Of a stretch of DNA of 64,000 nucleotides, positions 37,834 through 45,075 are shown piece after piece. Location: contig UQYM01000009.1 of assembly GCA_900545315.1 (NCBI GenBank), positions 1-64,000 on the forward strand. Direction: 5' to 3'. Every line of letters starts with the position of its first letter. Positions within the stretch are counted from its first letter, which is position 1. The notes under the pieces are model-generated. The model worked only from the letters and a program-made list of their open reading frames with translations, was not told the origin of the DNA and made no database searches. The position numbers were made by a program, and so were the translations under genes. The stretch is from an uncultured Alistipes sp. GTDB taxonomy: Bacteria; Bacteroidota; Bacteroidia; Bacteroidales; Rikenellaceae.

Positions 37834-38283
37834 TTATTTGCGTAGCTTTTGGAAAAACGAGCGAACCAAATCTCCACACTCCTGCTCCAATACCCCACTC
37901 ACGACGGTAGTCTTCGGATGGAACACCGACTGCCCAAGACGTGAAACGCCCCGTTTCGGATCAGCCGCTCCGTAGATAACTTTGCCAACCTGAGCCCAGT
38001 AACAGGCCCCGGCACACATGGTACAAGGTTCGACCGTCACATAAAGGCGACATTCGGCCAAATACTTTCCTCCAATCGAGGCCGTTGCAGCCGTAATAGC
38101 CTGCATCTCGGCATGTGCCGTCGGATCCTTCAAGGTCTCGACCAAATTGTGCCCCCGGCCAACCACCCGATCGTTCCACACCACCACCGCACCGATGGGA
38201 ACCTCCCCCAGATCGTATGCCTTGTGTGCTTCTACCAACGCCTGACGCATGAAAAAATCATCTCTGTTTTGTACGTCGTTCAT
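37834..38283 (-). CDS. tadA: tRNA-specific adenosine deaminase
   Basis: The 149-residue zinc deaminase has the HAE motif (57-59) with the catalytic Glu and the zinc cysteines PCTMC (86-90). MRQALVEAHKAYDLGEVPIGAVVV at the front and GAADPKRGVSRLGQSVFHP later are the family's landmarks. TadA makes inosine-34 in tRNA-Arg. The frame continues far upstream, but family homology begins at MNDVQNRDDFF, so ATG 38283 is used. The gene diverges from aspS. Confidence 0.92.
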   Translation of the reverse strand: MNDVQNRDDFFMRQALVEAHKAYDLGEVPIGAVVVWNDRVVGRGHNLVETLKDPTAHAEMQAITAATASIGGKYLAECRLYVTVEPCTMCAGACYWAQVGKVIYGAADPKRGVSRLGQSVFHPKTTVVSGVLEQECGDLVRSFFQKLRK

Positions 38284-38301
38284 GATAAATTTATACCTTT
38301 G
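38268..38301 (+). promoter_or_regulatory. Candidate aspS promoter overlapping the tadA start
   Basis: TTTG at 38268-38271, 22 bases, TACCTTTG at 38294-38301. Transcription would begin about 130 bases before aspS. The -33 lies inside tadA. Confidence 0.5.
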
Positions 38302-38417
38302 AGGTCCGTTCAATGAGGCTAACCGGTTCGGGTTGTCTCTGTTACGCCCGCTGCCGGAATGAATACAATACGGAGCATGCACAAAACAAGAACAGCATAC
38401 TCCCCAACTTGTACGAA

Positions 38418-38425
38418 CAAAAATA
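38418..38425 (-). promoter_or_regulatory. Candidate tadA -7 element
   Basis: Minus-strand TATTTTTG fits TAnnTTTG but lacks a clear -33. It sits just before the aspS start and implies a 130-base tadA leader. Confidence 0.35.
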
Positions 38426-38440
38426 GTAAAATTCCATATA

Positions 38441-40189
38441 ATGTACAGAACCCACACATGCGGCGAACTACGTCTCGCCAATCTATCACAACAAGTCACC
38501 CTTGCGGGGTGGGTACAGAAGGTGCGTAACCTCGGTGCAATGACCTTCATTGATATCCGTGACCGATACGGTATTACCCAATTGGTAGTCGAAGAGCATT
38601 CGCCTGCCGAGGTCAAAGAGGTTGCCGCACAGTTAGGACGTGAGTATGTTATCCAGGCTACGGGTAAAGTCGTAGAGCGCTCCTCAAAAAACACAAAAAT
38701 TCCAACCGGTGAAATCGAAGTGGTACTCGACCACCTGAAGATCCTCAACGCCGCCCTGACTCCTCCCTTCACCATTGAAGATAACAGCGATGGTGGCGAC
38801 GATCTGCGCATGCGTTATCGGTTCCTCGATCTGCGTCGTAATCCGCTGAAAAATGCCTTGATTCTACGTCACCGCATCGCGCACGCTACACGCAGCTATC
38901 TTGACAGTAAAGGGTTCCTCGAAATCGAAACCCCCTACCTGATCAAATCGACGCCCGAAGGGGCACGCGACTTCGTGGTTCCCTCCCGCATGAACCCCGG
39001 ACAGTTCTATGCGCTGCCGCAATCACCTCAGACCTTCAAACAGTTGCTGATGGTATCCGGTTATGACCGCTACTTCCAAATCGTACGGTGCTTCCGCGAT
39101 GAGGACCTGCGTGCTGACCGTCAACCCGAGTTCACCCAAATCGACTGCGAAATGTCCTTCGTGGATCGCGACGATGTGTTGGAAGTCTTCGAAGGCATGG
39201 CCAAATACCTGTTCAAAAATATCCTCAACATTGACTTCACCGAGCCCTTCCCGCGTATGACCTGGGCAGATGCCATGGCCAACTACGGTTCGGACAAACC
39301 CGATATCCGTTTCGGAATGACCTTTAACGATATTACCTCGCTTGCACAGGGTAAGGGGTTCGGAGTATTTGATTCGGCCGAATATATTGGAGCAATCTGC
39401 GCTGAAGAGTGTGCCGGTTACACCCGTAAACAGCTCGACGGCCTGACCGAATTTGTCAAACGGCCTCAAATCGGAGCCAAAGGGATGGTTTACGTTCGCT
39501 GTGAAGCCGACGGCAGCTTCAAATCGAGTGTGGACAAATTCTACACACAAGATGACCTGCGTGCTTGGGCGGCCAAATGCGGTGCCAAACCGGGCGATCT
39601 GCTGTTGATCCTCTCCGGCGCTCGCAAACAGACACTCGGGGCCTTGTGCGAGTTGCGTCTCGAGATGGGGAACCGTCTGGGACTGCGGGACCACAAGAAT
39701 TTTGCTCCGCTGTGGATTATCGACTTTCCGCTGTTGGAGTGGGATGATGAGACCAACCGTTTCTACGCCATGCACCATCCATTCACCTCTCCGAAACTGG
39801 AAGACCTCGATCTGTTCGACACCGATCCTGGTAAGGTACGGGCAAACGCCTACGACTTTGTTGTCAATGGCGTGGAAGTAGGTGGCGGCTCGTTGCGTAT
39901 TTTTGATTCGAACCTGCAACGGAAAATGTTCGAGGTACTCGGCTTCACGGATGAATCGGCCGAAAAACAGTTCGGCTTCCTGATGAACGCCTTCAAATAT
40001 GGTGCGCCACCTCACGGAGGTATCGCCTTCGGCTTTGACCGTCTCTGCGCACTGTTTGGAGGAGCGGACTCTATCCGTGATTTTATCGCCTTCCCGAAAA
40101 ACAATGCCGGACGCGATATGATGATCGACTCCCCGTCGGAGATTTCGGATGAGCAGCTCAAAGAGCTTGCAATCGCCGTGAAAAAATAA
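38441..40189 (+). CDS. aspS: Aspartyl-tRNA synthetase
   Basis: A class II synthetase charging tRNA-Asp. The 582-residue bacterial-type enzyme has the OB-fold anticodon domain (about 1-105, GWVQKVRNLGAMTFIDIRDRYG). It is followed by motif 2 FRDEDLRADRQPEFTQID, the bacterial GAD insertion (about 290-420) and motif 3 GIAFGFDRLCALFGG. The ending FPKNNAGRDMMIDSPS is typical. It is followed by tRNA-Val under a separate promoter. Confidence 0.96.
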   Translation: MYRTHTCGELRLANLSQQVTLAGWVQKVRNLGAMTFIDIRDRYGITQLVVEEHSPAEVKEVAAQLGREYVIQATGKVVERSSKNTKIPTGEIEVVLDHLKILNAALTPPFTIEDNSDGGDDLRMRYRFLDLRRNPLKNALILRHRIAHATRSYLDSKGFLEIETPYLIKSTPEGARDFVVPSRMNPGQFYALPQSPQTFKQLLMVSGYDRYFQIVRCFRDEDLRADRQPEFTQIDCEMSFVDRDDVLEVFEGMAKYLFKNILNIDFTEPFPRMTWADAMANYGSDKPDIRFGMTFNDITSLAQGKGFGVFDSAEYIGAICAEECAGYTRKQLDGLTEFVKRPQIGAKGMVYVRCEADGSFKSSVDKFYTQDDLRAWAAKCGAKPGDLLLILSGARKQTLGALCELRLEMGNRLGLRDHKNFAPLWIIDFPLLEWDDETNRFYAMHHPFTSPKLEDLDLFDTDPGKVRANAYDFVVNGVEVGGGSLRIFDSNLQRKMFEVLGFTDESAEKQFGFLMNAFKYGAPPHGGIAFGFDRLCALFGGADSIRDFIAFPKNNAGRDMMIDSPSEISDEQLKELAIAVKK

Positions 40190-40224
40190 TTTTCGCCCAA
40201 AAAAGCATTTTTTGCCTCGGAAAA

Positions 40225-40255
40225 TTTGGAGGTAAAAAGATTTTACCTATCTTTG
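40225..40255 (+). promoter_or_regulatory. tRNA-Val promoter (TTTG, N19, TATCTTTG)
   Basis: TTTG at 40225-40228 and TATCTTTG at 40248-40255 with 19 bases between make the cleanest consensus promoter of the window. The tRNA begins 34 bases on. Confidence 0.8.
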
Positions 40256-40289
40256 CACTCGCAATCGGGACAATGATTGCAGCCAAAGA

Positions 40290-40364
40290 GGGAGCTTAGC
40301 TCAGTTGGTTCAGAGCATCTGCCTTACAAGCAGAGGGTCGGGGGTTCGATTCCCTCAGCTCCCA
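40290..40364 (+). tRNA. tRNA-Val (anticodon TAC)
   Basis: A 75-base cloverleaf. Acceptor stem GGGAGCT/AGCTCCC, D-arm with TTAGCTCAGTTGG, anticodon arm TCTGC-CTTACAA-GCAGA giving TAC (valine), and T-arm GGGGG-TTCGATT-CCCTC. The CCA end is not encoded, as is usual in this phylum. There is a strong own promoter and a terminator directly behind. Confidence 0.96.
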
Positions 40365-40370
40365 CAAACA

Positions 40371-40402
40371 AAAAGGCTCGCAAAACTGCGAGTCTTTTTT
40401 TA
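40371..40402 (+). terminator. tRNA-Val terminator
   Basis: AAAAGGCTCGCA pairs with TGCGAGTCTTTT (one G-T pair), followed by a T run. Confidence 0.85.
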
Positions 40403-41870
40403 TTGTATCTCCGTTCTCTGCCTGCCCTGGTCAGGATGCACACACAAAAAGTTGTGTCCACACCGTAGCATTTCCCATCCTGCCCCATCTCTCGAGTTAT
40501 TCAGGTTTACAACACTGCTTACGATCCAAGTCCTTTTCCCATCACATCTTCCGTCAAAGGAGATGGATCATAGTCATCAAGCTGCTGTACGGGCATCCAT
40601 GCAACCAGCATGCCTTGCTGCTCGTACTCCTATCAGAAACTGGTATCGACTCAATGGCCAAATCGTCAGTAAACTGTGTAAATCTATCCTGAAACGATGT
40701 AAACGCAAACCTTGGAAGCCAGAATCATTATTGCTCAAAGGGCAAATAACAAGCTATATAAAAATACAGAGTACGCAACATCTCACCATCGCCACTGCAC
40801 TTTATACTCCTATTTCGTTGGTCCCCGTGCCGTATCCCATCCGGAACCATCTTCATTAGCCATCCCACATATCCTGCAAAACCGTAAACACTGCCTTTGA
40901 TTCCATACAATGGGGACCCGCACACACTCTCTCTACACACTGTCTATACGAATACCGCAACCTAACTCCGCACATAATTTATTATGAGTTCTTCGTTCCA
41001 TCTTATTCACCACATCAAACACGACAAGTTTGATTGCCTCAAGTTATGGAACCGTATCCAATCGACAAGCGATGAATCCCCAATACAAGAAAGCAACATA
41101 GAAGCAAATGCGAAATCGCACAAATGATGCAAAAAAGTTCTAACAGATACACGAATTAGGTAAACAGAAGAGTCGCACCGATAACCGATTACCCACATGA
41201 TGGCTACACACTGCATTTTACGGACCAACGCAGCGTTAAAAAAGTCTCTGCTATGCAACAATGAAACAAAATTTCCTTGAAATAGGCTATGCAGCATAGA
41301 CAAATTTGTACTTCGGATAATATCTTTCCGACAAATCCGACTATCACCTATACATATATACATATTTGTCGTAAGGTCCAACACATTCCCTCCACAACAG
41401 GTTATTTCGCAACTAATTGTTTCGTATGATACTCTCAAGCGCCATCGGCATTTCAACATCTGCATCAATTTACAAATAAGGAAATTTGTTAGAATTAAAA
41501 TTTTCTTGATTGAACAATATTATAACTGTATTATCGTTAAAGAAAATATAAAAATGCATGGAGGTCATAAAAAAGTTTGACTAGGCATCAATTTATCGCA
41601 TATAAATATTCGGAACAGGGGTTAGCTCAATATTCACGTCCAATTAAGCCCTTAAGTCCGATTAAACAAACACCCGATAAGCGACTGACCAGATCGGGCC
41701 AGACCTGCAATAAGGAGACGGTTCGAACGACTCCATTAGATAATCCAATCCAAAATAAAAGAGACTATCCTCTCTCTGAATTTCACAAATACAACCATGA
41801 ATTAAAATAATATTTATGGCTTACTTTTTGTTATTCGACAAATAGTGATTCTTCATTAAAAAAATCTTTT
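40403..41870. other. About 1.5 kb without a convincing gene
   Basis: Open frames of 153 codons (minus, 41007-41468) and 77 codons (plus, TTG start, 41577-41810) are the longest free of the tRNA. Neither resembles a family or has a TAnnTTTG promoter in front. The right third is A/T-rich. I could not recognise a structural RNA (RNase P, tmRNA and SRP RNA were looked for by motif). Confidence 0.5.
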
Positions 41871-41878
41871 TACCTTTG
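41871..41878 (+). promoter_or_regulatory. -7 element of the small coiled-coil gene
   Basis: TACCTTTG fits TAnnTTTG. The -33 region (ATTC) is poor. The leader is about 35 bases. Confidence 0.55.
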
Positions 41879-41918
41879 TAGGGAAAAAGATTCATCGCAT
41901 TAACTAAAAATTAAAACT

Positions 41919-42164
41919 ATGCCAAGGGAAAAAATGCCGGATAATCTGCAAGACTTTACTACCATGTACATGCAGAGACCGATTGCCAAAATTATTGAAG
42001 AGTTGTTTATTCTTAAAACCAACAGTCGTGAGCTGAAGGTGACCAATCAAAAATTGGCCAAAAATGACCCTTCAAAACTCAAAGAAGAGATCAAACGGTT
42101 ACGCGAAATTGAAAAGAAATACAACAAAATCATGGCATTCGCTACCAATACGGAAGAGGCTTAA
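41919..42164 (+). CDS. Small charged helical protein of unknown function
   Basis: An 81-residue protein, rich in Lys and Glu, with no signal peptide. Residues about 20-45 (RPIAKIIEELFILKTNSREL) and 51-72 (PSKLKEEIKRLREIEKKYNK) are predicted helices; the second has coiled-coil-like heptad spacing. I do not recognise a family. It is believable as a gene because it has a -7 element at the right distance and a perfect terminator 20 bases past the stop, forming a single-gene unit. A role as a small binding or assembly factor is possible but unsupported. Confidence 0.7.
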   Translation: MPREKMPDNLQDFTTMYMQRPIAKIIEELFILKTNSRELKVTNQKLAKNDPSKLKEEIKRLREIEKKYNKIMAFATNTEEA

Positions 42165-42184
42165 AGCCACTGAATGGCATTATA

Positions 42185-42228
42185 AAGACGATGATTATCC
42201 TACTTGATAATCATCGTCTTTTTTTTTG
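42185..42228 (+). terminator. Terminator of the small coiled-coil gene
   Basis: A perfect 15-base stem (AAGACGATGATTATC and complement) with a 6-base loop, then seven or more T. Confidence 0.92.
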
Positions 42229-42490
42229 ATATCAGGTAACAACATCCATACTCTGGCCTCAAAAAAACGGATTGCATACACTCCCTTTCAGACACCAAAC
42301 ACTACCCAAAGTCCGATTCGCAATATTCGGTATTTCAAGCCATCTTGCAGATGTGTTTCATACAACAGAATTGTCTTGTGAGTTATCGCCGAATTTCTAT
42401 CCCCAGAACGACACTCCCTGAACCATCATATTCATCAGCCTCGGTAAATACTGTTTTTTTACTATCTTGTGCACACTATCGCAATAGTTG

Positions 42491-43423
42491 ATGGATATGA
42501 TGACCAAATTCAAACATACACTGTTATTGTGGGTTGCCGGCACACTCTCATTCTCCTTGCAGGCAGCCAATCCCGTGCCGGCGGACCAACCCGCACAACG
42601 ACCACAACCACAAGCCCTCTACCCCGACGCCCCTCCCGCTGAGAGCAACGGTCTCTCTCCGGAAAACATCACGGTCACCCCGGATGTGCTGGGCGGTGCC
42701 GTCGAGGCTGATTATTTTATTGTACAACCCGATCCAGACAAAGCGACAGGTCAGGCCGTACTGATCTGCCCGGGTGGCGGATACGGTGCAACCTGCTACG
42801 GATACGAAGGGCTGGGCCCGGCAGAATGGTTCCGTGAACGGGGTGTCTTTGCCTTGGTTCTACGCTACCGCATGCCGAACGGACACTACAACATTCCTTT
42901 GGCCGATGTACGCAAAGCCATGCAACTCCTCCGCACAAATGCCAATGAATGGCACATCGACCCTAACAAGATTGGTATTATGGGCTTCTCTGCGGGAGGA
43001 CATCTGGCTGCTTCAGCTTCAACTCTATTAGATGCTGAGGATCGTCCGAACTTCACCATTCTGTTCTACCCTGTTCTTTCCATGGATGCCTCTATCACCC
43101 ATGCAGGCTCACGACGCAACCTGCTCGGCGACAATCCTACGGATGAACTGGTGATTCGTTTCAGCCCGGATAAACAGGTCACAGAACAGACCCCTCCGGC
43201 CTTTATCGCCACCAGTACACAAGACAAATCTGTCAAGCCCATTAACAGTGTACTCTACTACCTGGCTTTGGAACAGCAACACATCCCGGCCGAACTGCAT
43301 ATCTATCCACAGGGTTATCACGGCTTTGCATTACGCACGGAATTTGCCTACTACAACGAAATCTCCACAGCCCTCGACCGCTGGTTGAAAGAGCTCAATA
43401 GCGGCCAATTAAAACGGTTCTGA
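42491..43423 (+). CDS. Exported alpha/beta-hydrolase (esterase of the BD-FAE/acetyl-xylan type)
   Basis: A 310-residue protein with a signal peptide (MTKFKHTLLLWVAGTLSFSLQA), a Pro-rich linker (about 30-55) and an alpha/beta-hydrolase domain. The oxyanion-hole motif is CPGGGYGATCYGYEG, the nucleophile elbow is GIMGFSAGGHLAAS, and the last catalytic His lies in PQGYHGFALR. The pattern matches esterases that remove acetyl or feruloyl groups from plant polysaccharides, although substrate is a guess. The TTG three bases earlier is less likely than ATG 42491; ATGs 6 and 9 bases later are also possible. It has no carbohydrate-operon partners. Confidence 0.82.
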   Translation: MDMMTKFKHTLLLWVAGTLSFSLQAANPVPADQPAQRPQPQALYPDAPPAESNGLSPENITVTPDVLGGAVEADYFIVQPDPDKATGQAVLICPGGGYGATCYGYEGLGPAEWFRERGVFALVLRYRMPNGHYNIPLADVRKAMQLLRTNANEWHIDPNKIGIMGFSAGGHLAASASTLLDAEDRPNFTILFYPVLSMDASITHAGSRRNLLGDNPTDELVIRFSPDKQVTEQTPPAFIATSTQDKSVKPINSVLYYLALEQQHIPAELHIYPQGYHGFALRTEFAYYNEISTALDRWLKELNSGQLKRF

Positions 43424-43836
43424 TTTAGAACTTTTTATCACAAAATGGTTTCAACCTGTTACTTTTAGTCCTAAATTCCGTTATAGACAAGAGTAATATT
43501 CCCTGACTAATTGAAAATCCAAAACTCAACGCATATCCTTACAATTGAGAATCTTTTGGGTAGTAAACAAGAAAATCAGTCAGTTTATTTAATTCACCAA
43601 AACGGGGAACAAGCATAAGCCTGTTCCCCGCTTCTTTTTTAGGGACAACTCTCCCTATAACGCTATGTTCAGACAACAATGATCTCAGTGTATCCTCAAT
43701 ACCAATAAAACTGAAAAATATCAGGAAAACAACTGACTGACTGCTAAATGCACTACACCTCTATACTCTCCAAAATGGACATCATGTGTTGGCAGGTAAA
43801 ATAGATCGCATGTAAATCCATACCCACCATTTTACT
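43424..43836. other. Convergent spacer between esterase and M20 hydrolase
   Basis: Apart from the terminator at 43603-43640 I see no gene or conserved signal. Confidence 0.5.
43603..43640 (+). terminator. Terminator downstream of the esterase
   Basis: CGGGGAACA/TGTTCCCCG stem with a 10-base loop and CTTCTTTTTT tail. It lies about 180 bases past the esterase stop. Confidence 0.75.
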
Positions 43837-45033
43837 CTACTTTTGGCCGAGTAATGACAGACCCAAGGCAGCCATGGTTGCTACCCCTTGATCCAGCGCC
43901 GCCTCGCCCGGATTAAATGTCCCGGTGTGTAATCCGCCACCTGAGGTTCCGTCCGGACCTGCCGTCCCCAAACGATAAAACAGACTTGGATAACGGACCG
44001 TATAATAGCCAAAATCTTCGGCTGTCATCCGCAAATCCAACGCCTGGATATTCTCTTTACCCCACATCTGCATGGTCAGTTGACGGGCATGTTCGGTTAG
44101 CTGATCATCATTGACCACACAAGGGTATCCATCGGCAATATCAACGTCGACTTCAACGCCGTACGCAACGGCTATACCCGCCGAAATTTCACGAATACGT
44201 TGCTTGCCCTTTGCCCGCCAGGCCTCATCCATGGTACGGAAGGTACCCTCAATATGCACTTCGGAAGGGATCACATTGGTGGCTCCCTCGGCAATCACCC
44301 GACCGAATGACAACACGGTCGGCATCCGACTATCGGCATTCCGGCTGACAATCTGCTGCAGCGCAGTGATCAAGGCCGCAGCCGCCACAACAGGATCGTT
44401 CAGGTTGTGCGGCAACGCTCCGTGCCCACCTTTCCCTTTAACCGTAAGCCGCACCTCATCTCCTGAGGCCATATACTTGCCCGGACGGAATCCAAGCTGT
44501 CCAAGCGGAATCTCTGCCCCGACATGTTCTCCCACTACGGCTATCACCTGATAATCCGCAAAGGGATCCTCGGCCAATACCAAACTGGCCCCTCCGGGAC
44601 ACACCTCCTCGCCCGGTTGGAAGAGTCCAAAGATCGTTCCGTCGATCTCCGCTTTATGCCGGTTCAACAAGACCATTGCCCCCAATAGGCAGGCCATGTG
44701 CATATCGTGCCCACAGGCATGCATCACCCCCTCGTGACATGAGGCAAAAGGCAAACCGGTCTGCTCACTCACGGGCAAAGCATCCATATCGGCCCGCAAA
44801 ACCACACACCGCGACAGATCGCCTTTTCCCTCGATTTTGGCTAAAATGCCTGTCCCCGCAATCGGACGGAAAGGGATCCCCTCAGCGGTCAATTGTTCAG
44901 CGATATAACGTGCAGTTTCGTGTTCGGCAAAAGAGAGTTCCGGGTATTGGTGAATCGTACGACGGAACGAGACTGTCCAGTCGTGCAGTTCTGACGCCTC
45001 ACGTTTGAGCGTATCCAACAGTTGTTGAGTCAT
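43837..45033 (-). CDS. M20-family amidohydrolase (IAA-amino-acid hydrolase/aminoacylase type)
   Basis: A 398-residue cytoplasmic metal hydrolase. It begins RRTIHQYPELSFAEHETARYI and has the metal-site segments LRADMDALPV, HACGHDMHMACLLGA, GLFQPGEE and GEHVG, then the dimerisation domain (about 185-300) and the closing LHTGTFNPGEAAL. Such enzymes split N-acyl amino acids or peptides; the exact substrate is unknown. ATG 45033 is preferred to the GTG one codon earlier. It follows the MetH-like gene by 42 bases, so they may be cotranscribed, which could hint at a link to methionine or acylated amino-acid salvage. Confidence 0.88.
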   Translation of the reverse strand: MTQQLLDTLKREASELHDWTVSFRRTIHQYPELSFAEHETARYIAEQLTAEGIPFRPIAGTGILAKIEGKGDLSRCVVLRADMDALPVSEQTGLPFASCHEGVMHACGHDMHMACLLGAMVLLNRHKAEIDGTIFGLFQPGEEVCPGGASLVLAEDPFADYQVIAVVGEHVGAEIPLGQLGFRPGKYMASGDEVRLTVKGKGGHGALPHNLNDPVVAAAALITALQQIVSRNADSRMPTVLSFGRVIAEGATNVIPSEVHIEGTFRTMDEAWRAKGKQRIREISAGIAVAYGVEVDVDIADGYPCVVNDDQLTEHARQLTMQMWGKENIQALDLRMTAEDFGYYTVRYPSLFYRLGTAGPDGTSGGGLHTGTFNPGEAALDQGVATMAALGLSLLGQK

Positions 45034-45075
45034 CACTTCGAATTACAAAGATTGCTTGTTTACTATGATTCGGCT

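Noticed and set aside
39023..40015. 330-codon open frame on the minus strand
   Set aside because: It is antisense to aspS, whose class II motifs are unambiguous.
40305..40859. 184-codon frame starting in tRNA-Val
   Set aside because: It begins within the tRNA and crosses its terminator; the peptide resembles the usual false translation of a tRNA gene.
41007..41468. 153-codon minus-strand frame in the gene desert
   Set aside because: It is rich in Cys, Ile and Ser without repeats or motifs, and lacks promoter and terminator. I could not support it as a gene.
41577..41810. 77-codon plus-strand frame with a TTG start
   Set aside because: The only start is TTG, there is no promoter consensus and no family resemblance.
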